A stretch of 7,328 nucleotides of DNA, taken from contig CAYSUS010000195.1 in the NCBI GenBank assembly GCA_964434165.1, forward strand, positions 1 to 7,328, written 5' to 3'. Source of the DNA: CAYSUS01 sp964434165 (GTDB lineage Bacteria > Planctomycetota > Planctomycetia > Pirellulales > Thermoguttaceae). Under the pieces are notes generated by a model. The model saw nothing but the letters and a program-made list of their open reading frames with translations. It was not told where the DNA came from and searched no databases. This document shows, one piece after another, positions 1 through 5,784 of the stretch. Numbering within the stretch: position 1 is the stretch's first letter; every line of letters begins with the position of its first letter. The translations under genes were made by a program, and so were the position numbers.

Positions 1-75
1 GACGCGACGCTGCGGGGCCTGACGCGGATATCCCGCGCGGCCGGGAATCCAAGCAAGCCCCGCCCGTGTTTTCTG

Positions 76-100
76 CTCGCACGCAGTGCGAGGCAATTTT
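76..100 (+). terminator. Weak terminator-like hairpin
   Basis: CTCGCA (76-81) pairs with TGCGAG (87-92) around a five-base loop. Four bases later a TTTT run (97-100) follows on the plus strand. The shape fits a short rho-independent terminator for a plus-strand gene ending left of the window, but the stem is only six pairs and the T run is not adjacent, so this is a weak call. Confidence 0.2.
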
Positions 101-189
101 CTCCGGCGGCGGCGCGGCGGGGCATGGCAAGCCGCGTGCCGGGCGTAGGGACCGGCAGGAGCGGAGCCCGGGCACGTCGGGTTGCGCGA

Positions 190-235
190 GCGGTCGGATT
201 ATCTCCCGCGCCCCCGGGCGGGAATAACCGACCGC
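190..235. repeat. 46-bp imperfect inverted repeat
   Basis: The arms pair as 190-197 with 228-235 (8 bp), 199-202 with 224-227 (4 bp) and 204-209 with 218-223 (6 bp). This leaves single unpaired bases at 198 and 203 and an eight-base GC-rich loop. The eighteen pairs are seen directly. No T run follows on either side, so an intrinsic terminator is unlikely. It lies 42 bp beyond the integrase stop. It could be a structured RNA, a protein-binding palindrome or a small repetitive element; the window does not decide. Confidence 0.6.
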
Positions 236-253
236 GAGCTGAATATGTGCCAT

Positions 254-272
254 CGTGGGCCGAAGGCCCGCG
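254..272 (-). terminator. GC hairpin just after integrase stop
   Basis: Positions 254-261 pair with 265-272 around a three-base loop, with one G-T wobble. On the minus strand the hairpin begins four bases after the integrase TAG (277-279). The position suggests a role in ending or stabilising the integrase transcript, but there is no U tract, so it would not be a classical terminator. Confidence 0.3.
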
Positions 273-276
273 TCGA

Positions 277-1269
277 CTACGAATCTTCTCCTGTCGCCTT
301 TCGGACGGCGTCGCGCAAGAAGTCGGGCTTTTTCGCAAGATGGGCGTAGGTGCGGCTCAGCGTCGTGATGTCCGTGTGGCCGAGCAGGATGCTGACCGTA
401 ATCGGATCGACCCCCCTCGCCAAGGCATTTGTCGCCCAGGAATGCCTGATGACCGTCGAGCAGAGGCCTTTTCGTTTGTATTTTCGGAATCGGCAGCGAA
501 TGGAGTTCGGTGTCCACGGCTTTCCCCTGCCGTTTCGGAAAATGGGACCGGTCGGGTGCTTTCGGGCAAGACGACGAACGACTTCGAGCGCCTTTTCGTT
601 CAGGTAGATGACACGCGGCAAGCGTCGGCCTTTGGCCTCGGACGGCGGGAAGACGATTCGCTCGTGCTGCTCCTCGAAATGCTTCGCCTCAATGGCGCGG
701 ATTTCTTGGGGGCGCATTCCGGTTTCCCATTGGACGGTCAGGTAGTCCTTCTCGGCCTGGTCGGTGGCCTTGGCGAGAATCTCTTCAAACTCCTCTTCAG
801 AAAGCACCACCTCGCGGCGGTTTGGGGTCGGCTTCTCAACCGCTGCGACCGGGTTTCTGGAAACGTGCCCCTCGCGGGTGGCCCAGTTGAAAGCCCGCTG
901 CACGGCCCGGATGGCGCCGTGGACCGTGGAGGGCGAGGAGTCGGGGTGAACCCTGTCGACCCAGGCGGTGACATGCTTCGGCTTCAGGTCCGCGATCCTG
1001 AGTTTCGCTCCCACGTGCTGGGCGAAGGACTCAAGGTGCATCTGATACCAGAGGTATGTCCGCGCCGCTCTTCGGCGCTGGACCCAGTCGAGGAATTTGT
1101 CGAGGAGGACGACGACCGGAGCATCCGGCTCGACATCGTCTGGCTGATAGGTGACGAGCTCGTGCCACCTAGCGAAGGCTTCTTCCTTGTCGGGTCCGAG
1201 CCGGTGTTGTCTGCCGGCGTGCCAGACGTACCACTCGCCGCGTTTCTTCCGGTAGAAGGGTTTTCTCAT
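277..1269 (-). CDS. Tyrosine recombinase / site-specific integrase
   Basis: A 330-residue integrase that cuts and rejoins DNA at attachment sites through a covalent phosphotyrosine intermediate. Residues 1-45 are a short basic, aromatic-rich start. Residues 50-145 fit the SAM-like core-binding domain, and 152-325 the catalytic domain. Visible catalytic residues are Arg186 (ETGMRPQEI), probable beta-hairpin Lys213 (SEAKGRR), Arg275 (IRHSW), His298 (LLGHTD) and nucleophile Tyr308 (RTYAHL). The residue three before Arg275, His in the textbook H-x-x-R box, is Thr272; I recall this position as variable in planctomycete-type integrases. The ATG at 1269 is chosen because GGGAGGT lies five bases upstream. 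Base use is visibly less GC-rich than parA or parB, which suggests transfer. The gene starts 73 bp beyond the 3' end of tRNA-Pro on the same strand, typical of an element integrated at a tRNA. Whether it is a phage, island or ICE cannot be told, because the element leaves the window at the left. Confidence 0.95.
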   Translation of the reverse strand: MRKPFYRKKRGEWYVWHAGRQHRLGPDKEEAFARWHELVTYQPDDVEPDAPVVVLLDKFLDWVQRRRAARTYLWYQMHLESFAQHVGAKLRIADLKPKHVTAWVDRVHPDSSPSTVHGAIRAVQRAFNWATREGHVSRNPVAAVEKPTPNRREVVLSEEEFEEILAKATDQAEKDYLTVQWETGMRPQEIRAIEAKHFEEQHERIVFPPSEAKGRRLPRVIYLNEKALEVVRRLARKHPTGPIFRNGRGKPWTPNSIRCRFRKYKRKGLCSTVIRHSWATNALARGVDPITVSILLGHTDITTLSRTYAHLAKKPDFLRDAVRKATGEDS

Positions 1270-1271
1270 GG

Positions 1272-1332
1272 GACGACCTCCCGTGGCACTGATTTGGTGA
1301 CAAATCTAGTGACATTCTTGTGGGAGGTCGTC
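1272..1332 (-). promoter_or_regulatory. Inverted repeat masking the integrase ribosome binding site
   Basis: GACGACCTCCC (1272-1282) and GGGAGGTCGTC (1322-1332) are perfect 11-bp inverted copies separated by 39 bp. On the minus-strand transcript the downstream copy is the integrase Shine-Dalgarno region, ending two bases before the ATG, and the upstream copy is its exact complement. A transcript containing both copies could hide the ribosome binding site. The repeat is seen directly and the regulatory reading is inference. Such arms could instead be recombinase arm or core binding sites. Confidence 0.5.
1297..1314. repeat. GTGACA direct repeat, 12-bp spacing
   Basis: GTGACA occurs at 1297-1302 and again at 1309-1314, exactly 12 bp apart, in the AT-richer loop between the arms of the larger inverted repeat. 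Short direct repeats between a tRNA end and an integrase start can be integrase or excisionase binding sites. At six bases it may also be chance. Confidence 0.3.
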
Positions 1333-1341
1333 GTAAGTCAA
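1314..1341 (-). promoter_or_regulatory. Candidate integrase promoter
   Basis: On the minus strand TTGACT (1341-1336; five of six matches to a -35 box) is followed after 16 bp by AAGAAT (1319-1314; four of six matches to a -10 box). Transcription would begin near 1307, so this RNA would lack the upstream arm of the inverted repeat at 1322-1332 and keep the integrase ribosome binding site open. Called by pattern only. Confidence 0.35.
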
Positions 1342-1342
1342 G

Positions 1343-1417
1343 TCGGGGCGAGAGGATTCGAACCTCCGACTTCCTGCTCCCAAAGCAGGCGCGCTAGCCA
1401 GACTGCGCCACGCCCCG
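1343..1417 (-). tRNA. tRNA-Pro, anticodon TGG
   Basis: A complete 75-base cloverleaf on the minus strand. The acceptor stem is CGGGGCG (from 1417) with CGCCCCG, and the discriminator A is at 1343. The D arm is GCGC...GCGC, the anticodon arm is CCTGC-TTTGGGA-GCAGG, and the T arm is GGAGG-TTCGAAT-CCTCT with one G-U pair. The anticodon TGG reads proline codon CCA. The 3' CCA is not encoded, so it must be added after transcription. The integrase gene begins 73 bp beyond the 3' end, and an integrated element would be expected to reuse or restore this 3' end. Confidence 0.97.
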
Positions 1418-1419
1418 AT

Positions 1420-1441
1420 CGGCCGGACCGCGGCCCGGCCG
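1420..1441. repeat. 22-bp GC palindrome in tRNA leader
   Basis: Positions 1420-1441 form a palindrome with a single mismatched pair (1427 with 1434). In the minus-strand transcript it lies directly upstream of the tRNA-Pro 5' end. It could fold as a leader hairpin near the RNase P cleavage site or help end transcription arriving from parB. Confidence 0.5.
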
Positions 1442-1451
1442 CAAGTCCCCT

Positions 1452-1480
1452 ATCTTAGCGAGAAGCCGCCGGTGCGGCAA
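1452..1480 (-). promoter_or_regulatory. Candidate tRNA-Pro promoter
   Basis: On the minus strand TTGCCG (1480-1475) and TAAGAT (1457-1452) are separated by 17 bp, each matching four of six consensus bases. The start would be near 1445, giving a leader of roughly 28 bases. It sits in the small AT-richer patch of an otherwise very GC-rich gap. Confidence 0.45.
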
Positions 1481-1557
1481 TCCGCTGCGCCGGTCCCAAC
1501 CGCCGGCGCGTGCGGCGGATCGTTGTCCGCGGGCCGCTGGCCTGGACACGGCCAGCG
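1480..1557 (-). terminator. Hairpins downstream of parB
   Basis: Two inverted repeats lie between the parB stop and the tRNA promoter. An 8-bp stem at 1535-1542 with 1550-1557 has a seven-base loop. An imperfect stem pairs 1487-1493 with 1503-1509 and, further out, 1480-1485 with 1515-1520. Neither has a U tract. They could separate the parAB transcript from the tRNA transcript or protect an mRNA 3' end. Confidence 0.3.
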
Positions 1558-1602
1558 CGAGCCGGGTTCGGCGGCCCGATGCGCCCGGTCCGCCCGGCAA
1601 TC

Positions 1603-2754
1603 TCAACCGGCCTCGCGATGGCCGGGGATCTCCGGCTCGCAGATGATCTGCCGGACCCGCTCGAACTCCTCGTGGTTGCGGAACTGGATCACGAGCTTGC
1701 CCCGCCCGCGGCTGTTGTGCGTGAGCTTCACCTTCAGACCCAGCGCCGAGCGGAACTCCTGCTCCAGGGCCACCACCTGATCGCTCTGCGCGCGGCGGGG
1801 GCCCCCGGCGGACGGCCCGTCCGCGCCCACCACGCCCAGCATGGGGCCGTCCTCGGCGTCGATCGTCTCCTGCACCAGGGCCTCGGTCTGACGCACACTC
1901 AGTCCCTCGCGCTCGATCCGCTCGGCCATGGCCGCCTGCTGCGGCTCGTCGCCCAGCGGCAGAAGCGCCCGGGCGTGGCCCTGCGTCAGCCGGCCCTGGC
2001 GCAGGGCGGTCCGAACGGCCTCGGGCAGCTCCAGAAGGCGAATCAGATTGGCGACGGTCGAGCGGTCGATGCTCAGGCGGCCGGCCAGCTCCTCCTGCGT
2101 GCAGCCGTAGGTCTGGAGGTAGCGGTGGAACGAGGCCGCCTTCTCCAGCGGATTGAGGTCCCTGCGCTGGAGGTTCTCGACGATCGCCAGCTCGGCGGTC
2201 TGGCGGTCGTCGGCCTCGACCACCTGGGCGGGCACGTCGGTCCAGCCGGCCGACTCCGCGGCGCGGAGACGCCGCTCGCCGGCCACGAGCTGGTAGCGGT
2301 CGCCGGTGCGCCGCACCAGGATCGGCTGCAACAGGCCGTGCTCCTCCAGGCTCGCGGTTAGCGCGCGCATCTCGTCGGGATCGAAGTCCTGGCGGGGCTG
2401 GTAGGGATTGCCGTCGATCAGTCCGATGCCGATCCGCGCCGATCCCGCCACGCCCGTCCCCGGCGCGGGCGCGGGCTCCTGCGCGTAAGCGGCCGCCGGC
2501 GGCACGACGTCGGCGGGGGCCGCCTCGGCCGGCGCGGGCGGGGATTCGGGCGGCGCGGCATCGGAGCCGGGCTCGTCGGCCGCCACGCCTTCGCCCTGCG
2601 CCTCCGGCTCCTCGGCCGCCTCCGACGGTTTCTCGGGTGGGTGCGGAAACGCCCCAGGTTTGGCGGCCGGGACCTTGATCGGCGGCTCGACCCGCTGGGG
2701 TGTTCGGCTCAACAGGGCTTCCAGCCCGCGGCCCAATCGCTTAGGCTTACTCAC
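1603..2754 (-). CDS. parB: Chromosome partitioning protein ParB (parS-binding CTPase clamp)
   Basis: ParB binds parS, loads and spreads as a CTP-dependent sliding clamp, and stimulates the ParA ATPase to segregate replication origins. The 383 residues show, in order: the conserved N-terminal peptide KPKRLGRGLEALLSR (3-17) that activates ParA; a Pro/Ala/Glu-rich low-complexity linker (about 20-105); the CTPase domain with NPYQPR (116-121), the GERR box (159-162) and ENLQRRDLNPLEKA (193-206); a helix-turn-helix for parS recognition (about 219-262); and a C-terminal dimerisation domain (about 325-375). I chose the GTG at 2754 because it puts the activating peptide at the N-terminus and has GGAGGT eight bases upstream; a longer frame to 2805 would add 17 residues read inside parA. 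It overlaps the end of parA by 8 bp, implying coupled translation. Three parS sites nearby confirm the role. The linker of roughly 85 residues is longer than I expect for chromosomal ParB. Confidence 0.97.
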   Translation of the reverse strand: MSKPKRLGRGLEALLSRTPQRVEPPIKVPAAKPGAFPHPPEKPSEAAEEPEAQGEGVAADEPGSDAAPPESPPAPAEAAPADVVPPAAAYAQEPAPAPGTGVAGSARIGIGLIDGNPYQPRQDFDPDEMRALTASLEEHGLLQPILVRRTGDRYQLVAGERRLRAAESAGWTDVPAQVVEADDRQTAELAIVENLQRRDLNPLEKAASFHRYLQTYGCTQEELAGRLSIDRSTVANLIRLLELPEAVRTALRQGRLTQGHARALLPLGDEPQQAAMAERIEREGLSVRQTEALVQETIDAEDGPMLGVVGADGPSAGGPRRAQSDQVVALEQEFRSALGLKVKLTHNSRGRGKLVIQFRNHEEFERVRQIICEPEIPGHREAG

Positions 2755-3493
2755 GTTCGAGGACCTCCATGCAAAGCTCCACGTATGCCCGGGTGCCTCG
2801 GGCACGCGGGGCGTAGTCGATGACCGATTTGCCGTGACTGGGGGCTTCCGAGACGGCCACGTCGCGCGGGATGACCGTCTGGAAGACGATGTCGCCGAAA
2901 AAATCGCGGACCTCGTTCTCCACCTCGCGGGTCAGCTCCAGGTAGTGGTCGAACATGGTCAGCAGGATGCCGCCGAACTGCAAGGCCGCGGCCCCGCCGT
3001 GCATGACCTGGCGGATGACCTCGATCATCTGCGCCAGGCCCTCCATGGCGAAATACTCGCACTGGATCGGCATCAGCACCTCGGTCGAGCTGGCCAGGGC
3101 CGTGCGCGTGAGCTGGCCGACCGACGGAGGGCAGTCGATAAGCACGAAATCGTAGGCCCCGAAGCCGCCGGTCAGGTGCTGCCGGAGCCGCGCGGCCTGA
3201 TGGGCGTCGTCGCGGGTGAGGGCTTCCACGTCGCGAAAGCTGCGGCTGCCGGGCAGGATCTCCAGCCGGGGGACCCCCGTGTCCCGGATCTCCTCCCGAA
3301 GTGGGGTTCCGGCTACGAGGGGATGACAGGTTGTAGGCTCGCCACCCAGTCCCGTGGTCGCGTTGCACTGCGGGTCCAGATCGACCAGCAGCGTGCGCTG
3401 CCCGCCCTTGGCCAGGCCGGCTGCAAGGTTGACGGCCGTGGTCGTCTTGCCCACGCCGCCCTTCTGGTTGGCCACGCAAAAGATGCGACCCAC
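2747..3493 (-). CDS. parA: Chromosome partitioning ATPase ParA (Soj family)
   Basis: A 248-residue deviant Walker-type ATPase. It dimerises with ATP, binds DNA non-specifically over the nucleoid, and is released by ParB, giving directional movement of the origin. Seen directly: the deviant Walker A NQKGGVGKTT (9-18, signature Lys11 and Lys16), the DLDPQCNAT A' motif (38-46), and Walker B FVLIDCPPS (116-124). The length is that of chromosomal Soj-type ParA without an N-terminal helix-turn-helix extension. The GTG at 3493 is chosen because GGGAGG lies seven bases upstream and the product then begins directly at the first beta strand (GRIFCVANQ). A TTG at 3625 would add 44 residues unlike the family. 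The TAA at 2747 falls within the first codons of parB. A parS site lies about 160 bp upstream of the start. Confidence 0.97.
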   Translation of the reverse strand: MGRIFCVANQKGGVGKTTTAVNLAAGLAKGGQRTLLVDLDPQCNATTGLGGEPTTCHPLVAGTPLREEIRDTGVPRLEILPGSRSFRDVEALTRDDAHQAARLRQHLTGGFGAYDFVLIDCPPSVGQLTRTALASSTEVLMPIQCEYFAMEGLAQMIEVIRQVMHGGAAALQFGGILLTMFDHYLELTREVENEVRDFFGDIVFQTVIPRDVAVSEAPSHGKSVIDYAPRARGTRAYVELCMEVLERE

Positions 3494-3968
3494 CGCGGGC
3501 CTCCCTGCCGCGCAAGGTGAGGAAGCGAGATACGAGGGCGCGGATTCTATCAGGCCCCCGCGGGTTGAGGGAAGGCGGAAATCGACAGGCGAGCCCCGGA
3601 ATAGGTCTGCTGCGCGAGCCGCCAACTCACGCCATCCTTCCCCGCTTGCATAGACGTTTCACGTGAAACGGGCGGGCCACCCACGCCGTTCAGCCGGCGC
3701 ACGAGGGGTAGGCCGGCGGCTAATCCCGACAGGAGAGAACCGAGCCAACGGAGTGGGGAGAGCTTGGTTGCCTTCGCCTCCTCGGCGGTCTCAATCCCCG
3801 TTGGCCCCGTCATCGTGGCGGACTCCTGTTCCGTCCACCCGGTCATCCATCCAGCCTGCTATCGAACGCGTCATTTGTCGGCCAGCGACTAGGGAAGATG
3901 TCTCTGCCTCGTCCCTTCGCACGAACGGGTCCCGACTCCCTTGCCCTCCCGGGCCCGTGCACGGCCGT
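3494..3968. other. Intergenic region upstream of parA, containing a parS site
   Basis: This gap between the small membrane gene and parA holds the parS site at 3655-3670 and the parA ribosome binding site. A minus-strand frame from an ATG at 3813 (AGGAG nine bases upstream) to 3550 would give 87 residues and would read through the parS site. Its third-position GC is lower than in the neighbours and I recognise no family, so I do not call it a gene. I found no convincing -35/-10 pair for parA and no terminator with a U tract for the membrane gene. The sequence around 3890-3968 looks non-coding. Confidence 0.6.
3655..3670. other. parS: parS site 1 (ParB-binding centromere)
   Basis: CGTTTCACGTGAAACG is a perfect 16-bp palindrome. 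It matches all 14 core bases of the chromosomal parS consensus TGTTTCACGTGAAACA and differs only in the outermost pair. It lies upstream of parA in the same window as parB, so function as a ParB loading site is well supported. Confidence 0.96.
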
Positions 3969-4301
3969 TTAGATCGAGTCGTCGCGGTGCGAGCGAGCGG
4001 GCAGCAACACGGCGAACACCACCGCGGCAATCGTGAGAATCGGCGTGGCCAGTACGAAGCCGAAATGGAGTCCCGCGTAGGCCAGGCCCTTGGCCACCTC
4101 AAGCTCGCCGCCCCATCCGACCGGCGTGCCGGAGAGCACGCTCGCCGCGTCGCGCCATCCGGCCAGGTGCGCGGCGAGATAGCCGGCCGTGATGGCCGCG
4201 GCGACCAGGAGGAATGCCGCGGGCGAGACGATCCACTCCACGGCGACGCGCAGGGATCCCCGCGGACGCGTCGGCCGCTCTGCCCGAGACGCCTGGTTCA
4301 T
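3969..4301 (-). CDS. Small two-span membrane protein, partner of the LDI-like gene
   Basis: A 110-residue protein that I cannot assign to a family. An N-terminal stretch rich in Arg and Pro (1-17) precedes a hydrophobic segment at about 23-47 (IVSPAAFLLVAAAITAGYLA). A loop of about 25 residues follows (GWRDAASVLSGTPVGWGGELEVAKG), then a second hydrophobic segment at about 73-101 and a short charged tail RSHRDDSI. Both termini are probably on the same side of the membrane, and the many N-terminal Arg suggest the cytoplasm. The ATG at 4299-4301 overlaps the TGA of the upstream gene as ATGA, and GAGGG lies a few bases upstream. This supports translational coupling and a shared job with the LDI-like protein. 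The real frame also continues upstream as an open shadow through the LDI-like gene, which should be ignored. No catalytic residues are evident, so it may be an anchor or a membrane subunit. Confidence 0.85.
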   Translation of the reverse strand: MNQASRAERPTRPRGSLRVAVEWIVSPAAFLLVAAAITAGYLAAHLAGWRDAASVLSGTPVGWGGELEVAKGLAYAGLHFGFVLATPILTIAAVVFAVLLPARSHRDDSI

Positions 4302-5545
4302 GGCTCGTCCCTCGCACCCGCCTTCACACGGTCCCAGGCCGGCCCGAGCACGGCCGAATAGAGCAGCACGGCGTCGCCCACCTGGTTGCTCGCCGCGTAG
4401 CGCAGCCGGCCGCGGTCCTCGATGGGGAAGCCGGCGAAGTCGAGCGTGGTGCGGAGGGACTGGTAGAACCCGGCATCGCCGAAGGACCGCGCCCCCACGA
4501 AGGCCAGGCCGCTGGAGCCCGCGCTGACCTCCAGCAGCGGGACCACCGGGCCGGAATCCACGTCCTCGTGCCCCGCGGTGCGCGAAGGCCACTCGCGGCC
4601 GTAGCCGAACCCGAGGACCTCCCGTCCCAACAAGCGGCGGGCCCGCTCGTACTGGTCGCGGGCCAAGGCCTCGTCCACGAGCTGGAGGCAATGGGCCACC
4701 ATCCAGATCGAGGAGCCTTCGGGCCCGTCGCGCACACGCCCGTCCAGCGTGAAGCTCGAGACCAGGAGGCCGGTCTGGCGATCGACGAGCCGCGCTTGGG
4801 CCGTCTGGACCCAGCGGCGGAACAGGTCGCGGTGGTCGGTGCCGTCGAGGTGATCGGCCACGCGGACCGCGGCCAGGGCCACGGCGTTGCAGAAGGTCCA
4901 GCACTCGTCCGGGTAGCTTTCGGCGCAAAGCACGGGCCCGGCCTCCATGCGCCGGACGATCACCTCGATGCGGTCCGCCATCAGCGGCCGGTACGCGTCC
5001 TTCTCCTCGACCAGGCGGCGGAGTCCGAGCATCAGCGCGATCTCGCCATCGACGAACAGGCTCCTGGCCGGCTGGACCACGAACGGCTTGCGCCGCGCGT
5101 AAGGCATGAGGAAATGGTGCATGCCCCGCTCGCGTTCGATGCGGAGCGTCTCGTCGATGATTCGATCCATCACCGGAAGCAGGTCGCCGCGCCGATCCGG
5201 CTCGGCCAGGGCCAGGTTGGCCAGGGCCCAGACGAGGAAGCTCCGGCCCATGAAATCCCACTCGGCATTGGCCGAGCGCATGCGGGCGAGTTCCTTCTCC
5301 CGGGCCCCGGGATAGCTCCACTGCGTCAGATGCCTGGCCGCGAGCCGGTCGGCCCATTCCCGGCCGGCGGGCTCGCCGTACGCGACGTCGGCCGGCCGAT
5401 AGAGCAGATGCACCGACGGGAGCCAGATAGCCGCACCGATCGACAGCGACACCACCGCCACGGTCAGCCGAACGCGCAACAACGGCAATCGCACCGTCCG
5501 GGGCGCGGGGACGGGGGTGGGCGCAGGTTCGGCCTGGTCCGGCAT
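4298..5545 (-). CDS. Membrane-anchored linalool dehydratase/isomerase-like (alpha/alpha)6-barrel protein
   Basis: A 415-residue protein with one hydrophobic helix (about 27-49) after a Pro-rich start, and a large domain predicted to face the periplasm. From memory of the Castellaniella linalool dehydratase/isomerase (LinD), several stretches align: WALANLALAEP (106-116); GEIALMLGL (167-175) with LinD GHLNLMYGL; FCNAVALAAV..DHLDGTDHR (218-239) with QCNSVAYLSL..DRLHGTDYR; and RTAGHEDVDSG (322-332) with ETAGTDDADGG. On this alignment Cys219 matches LinD Cys180 and Cys207 could match Cys171. Glu168 replaces the catalytic His129, and the Asp39/Tyr45 region is not recognisable. The fold call is therefore reasonable, but linalool as substrate is unlikely and the reaction is unknown. 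A six-hairpin glycosidase-like barrel is the main alternative. The ATG at 5545 is chosen because it places the anchor near the N-terminus. A TTG at 5725 would add 60 Arg/Pro-rich residues of non-coding character. No clear Shine-Dalgarno precedes the ATG. The stop overlaps the next start. Confidence 0.88.
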   Translation of the reverse strand: MPDQAEPAPTPVPAPRTVRLPLLRVRLTVAVVSLSIGAAIWLPSVHLLYRPADVAYGEPAGREWADRLAARHLTQWSYPGAREKELARMRSANAEWDFMGRSFLVWALANLALAEPDRRGDLLPVMDRIIDETLRIERERGMHHFLMPYARRKPFVVQPARSLFVDGEIALMLGLRRLVEEKDAYRPLMADRIEVIVRRMEAGPVLCAESYPDECWTFCNAVALAAVRVADHLDGTDHRDLFRRWVQTAQARLVDRQTGLLVSSFTLDGRVRDGPEGSSIWMVAHCLQLVDEALARDQYERARRLLGREVLGFGYGREWPSRTAGHEDVDSGPVVPLLEVSAGSSGLAFVGARSFGDAGFYQSLRTTLDFAGFPIEDRGRLRYAASNQVGDAVLLYSAVLGPAWDRVKAGARDEP

Positions 5546-5733
5546 GGTCGGTCGGCCCGGTGGTCGGTCGTCCCTGGCAGCCTCGTGCCGGGGGGCGCGG
5601 GTGCGCTCAATGACGGATTCGGTGGGCAACGCGCGAGTCCTTCGCGACGGGCGGGAGCGAAGCCGCTTCCATTCTAGATCGGGCACCGCCGGATCGAAAG
5701 CCTGAGCCTCCGCGCCGAGCGTCAAACCCCGCC

Positions 5734-5749
5734 CGTTTCACGTGGAACA
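5734..5749. other. parS: parS site 2 (one base off palindrome)
   Basis: CGTTTCACGTGGAACA. On the minus strand this reads TGTTCCACGTGAAACG. The C at the fifth position is the accepted variant of the consensus TGTTNCACGTGAAACA, and 15 of 16 positions fit. It lies 51 bp from the next site, in the gap upstream of the LDI-like gene. Confidence 0.92.
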
Positions 5750-5784
5750 CGCCGTCCACCTAGACGACCGCGAGCGAAGAACCC

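Larger units (their letters stand above)
1..276. other. Non-coding stretch left of the integrase
   Basis: I see no convincing gene here. The long plus-strand reading frame that enters at 124 continues through the whole integrase gene on the other strand and is a shadow of it. The stretch holds a small hairpin (stem 76-81 with 87-92, five-base loop, then a run of four T at 97-100), a large imperfect inverted repeat at 190-235, and a short GC hairpin at 254-272 directly after the integrase stop. If an element is integrated at the neighbouring tRNA, this stretch lies inside it. Confidence 0.6.

Noticed and set aside
1009..1020. CACGTG core within the integrase gene as a further parS site
   Set aside because: The flanks do not match the GTTTC/GAAAC arms, so it is only a six-base coincidence.
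124..1458. 444-residue plus-strand open frame
   Set aside because: It runs antisense to the integrase and through the tRNA. It has no domain pattern, and the integrase on the other strand has clear catalytic motifs.
3550..3813. Possible 87-residue minus-strand ORF crossing the parS site, with AGGAG upstream of the ATG
   Set aside because: The ribosome-site-like sequence is suggestive, but GC at third positions is lower than in neighbours, no family is recognised, and a parS site lies inside the frame. Conservation in relatives would change this.
3494..3968. Replication origin near parABS
   Set aside because: I found no cluster of DnaA boxes (TTATNCACA) and no AT-rich unwinding stretch in this gap or elsewhere in the window.
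3969..5357. 462-residue minus-strand frame covering much of the LDI-like gene
   Set aside because: Its first 350 or so residues are an Arg/Gly/Pro-rich shadow of the LDI-like gene. Only the last 110 residues, from the ATG at 4301, look like a protein.
4214..5677. 487-residue plus-strand frame
   Set aside because: Antisense shadow of the LDI-like gene. High GC keeps it open, and its composition (many His, Arg, Gly, Gln) resembles no real protein.
5546..5725. N-terminal extension of the LDI-like protein from a TTG at 5725
   Set aside because: The added 60 residues are Arg/Pro-rich without pattern and would bury the membrane anchor inside the chain. The TTG lies next to a parS site with no good ribosome binding site.
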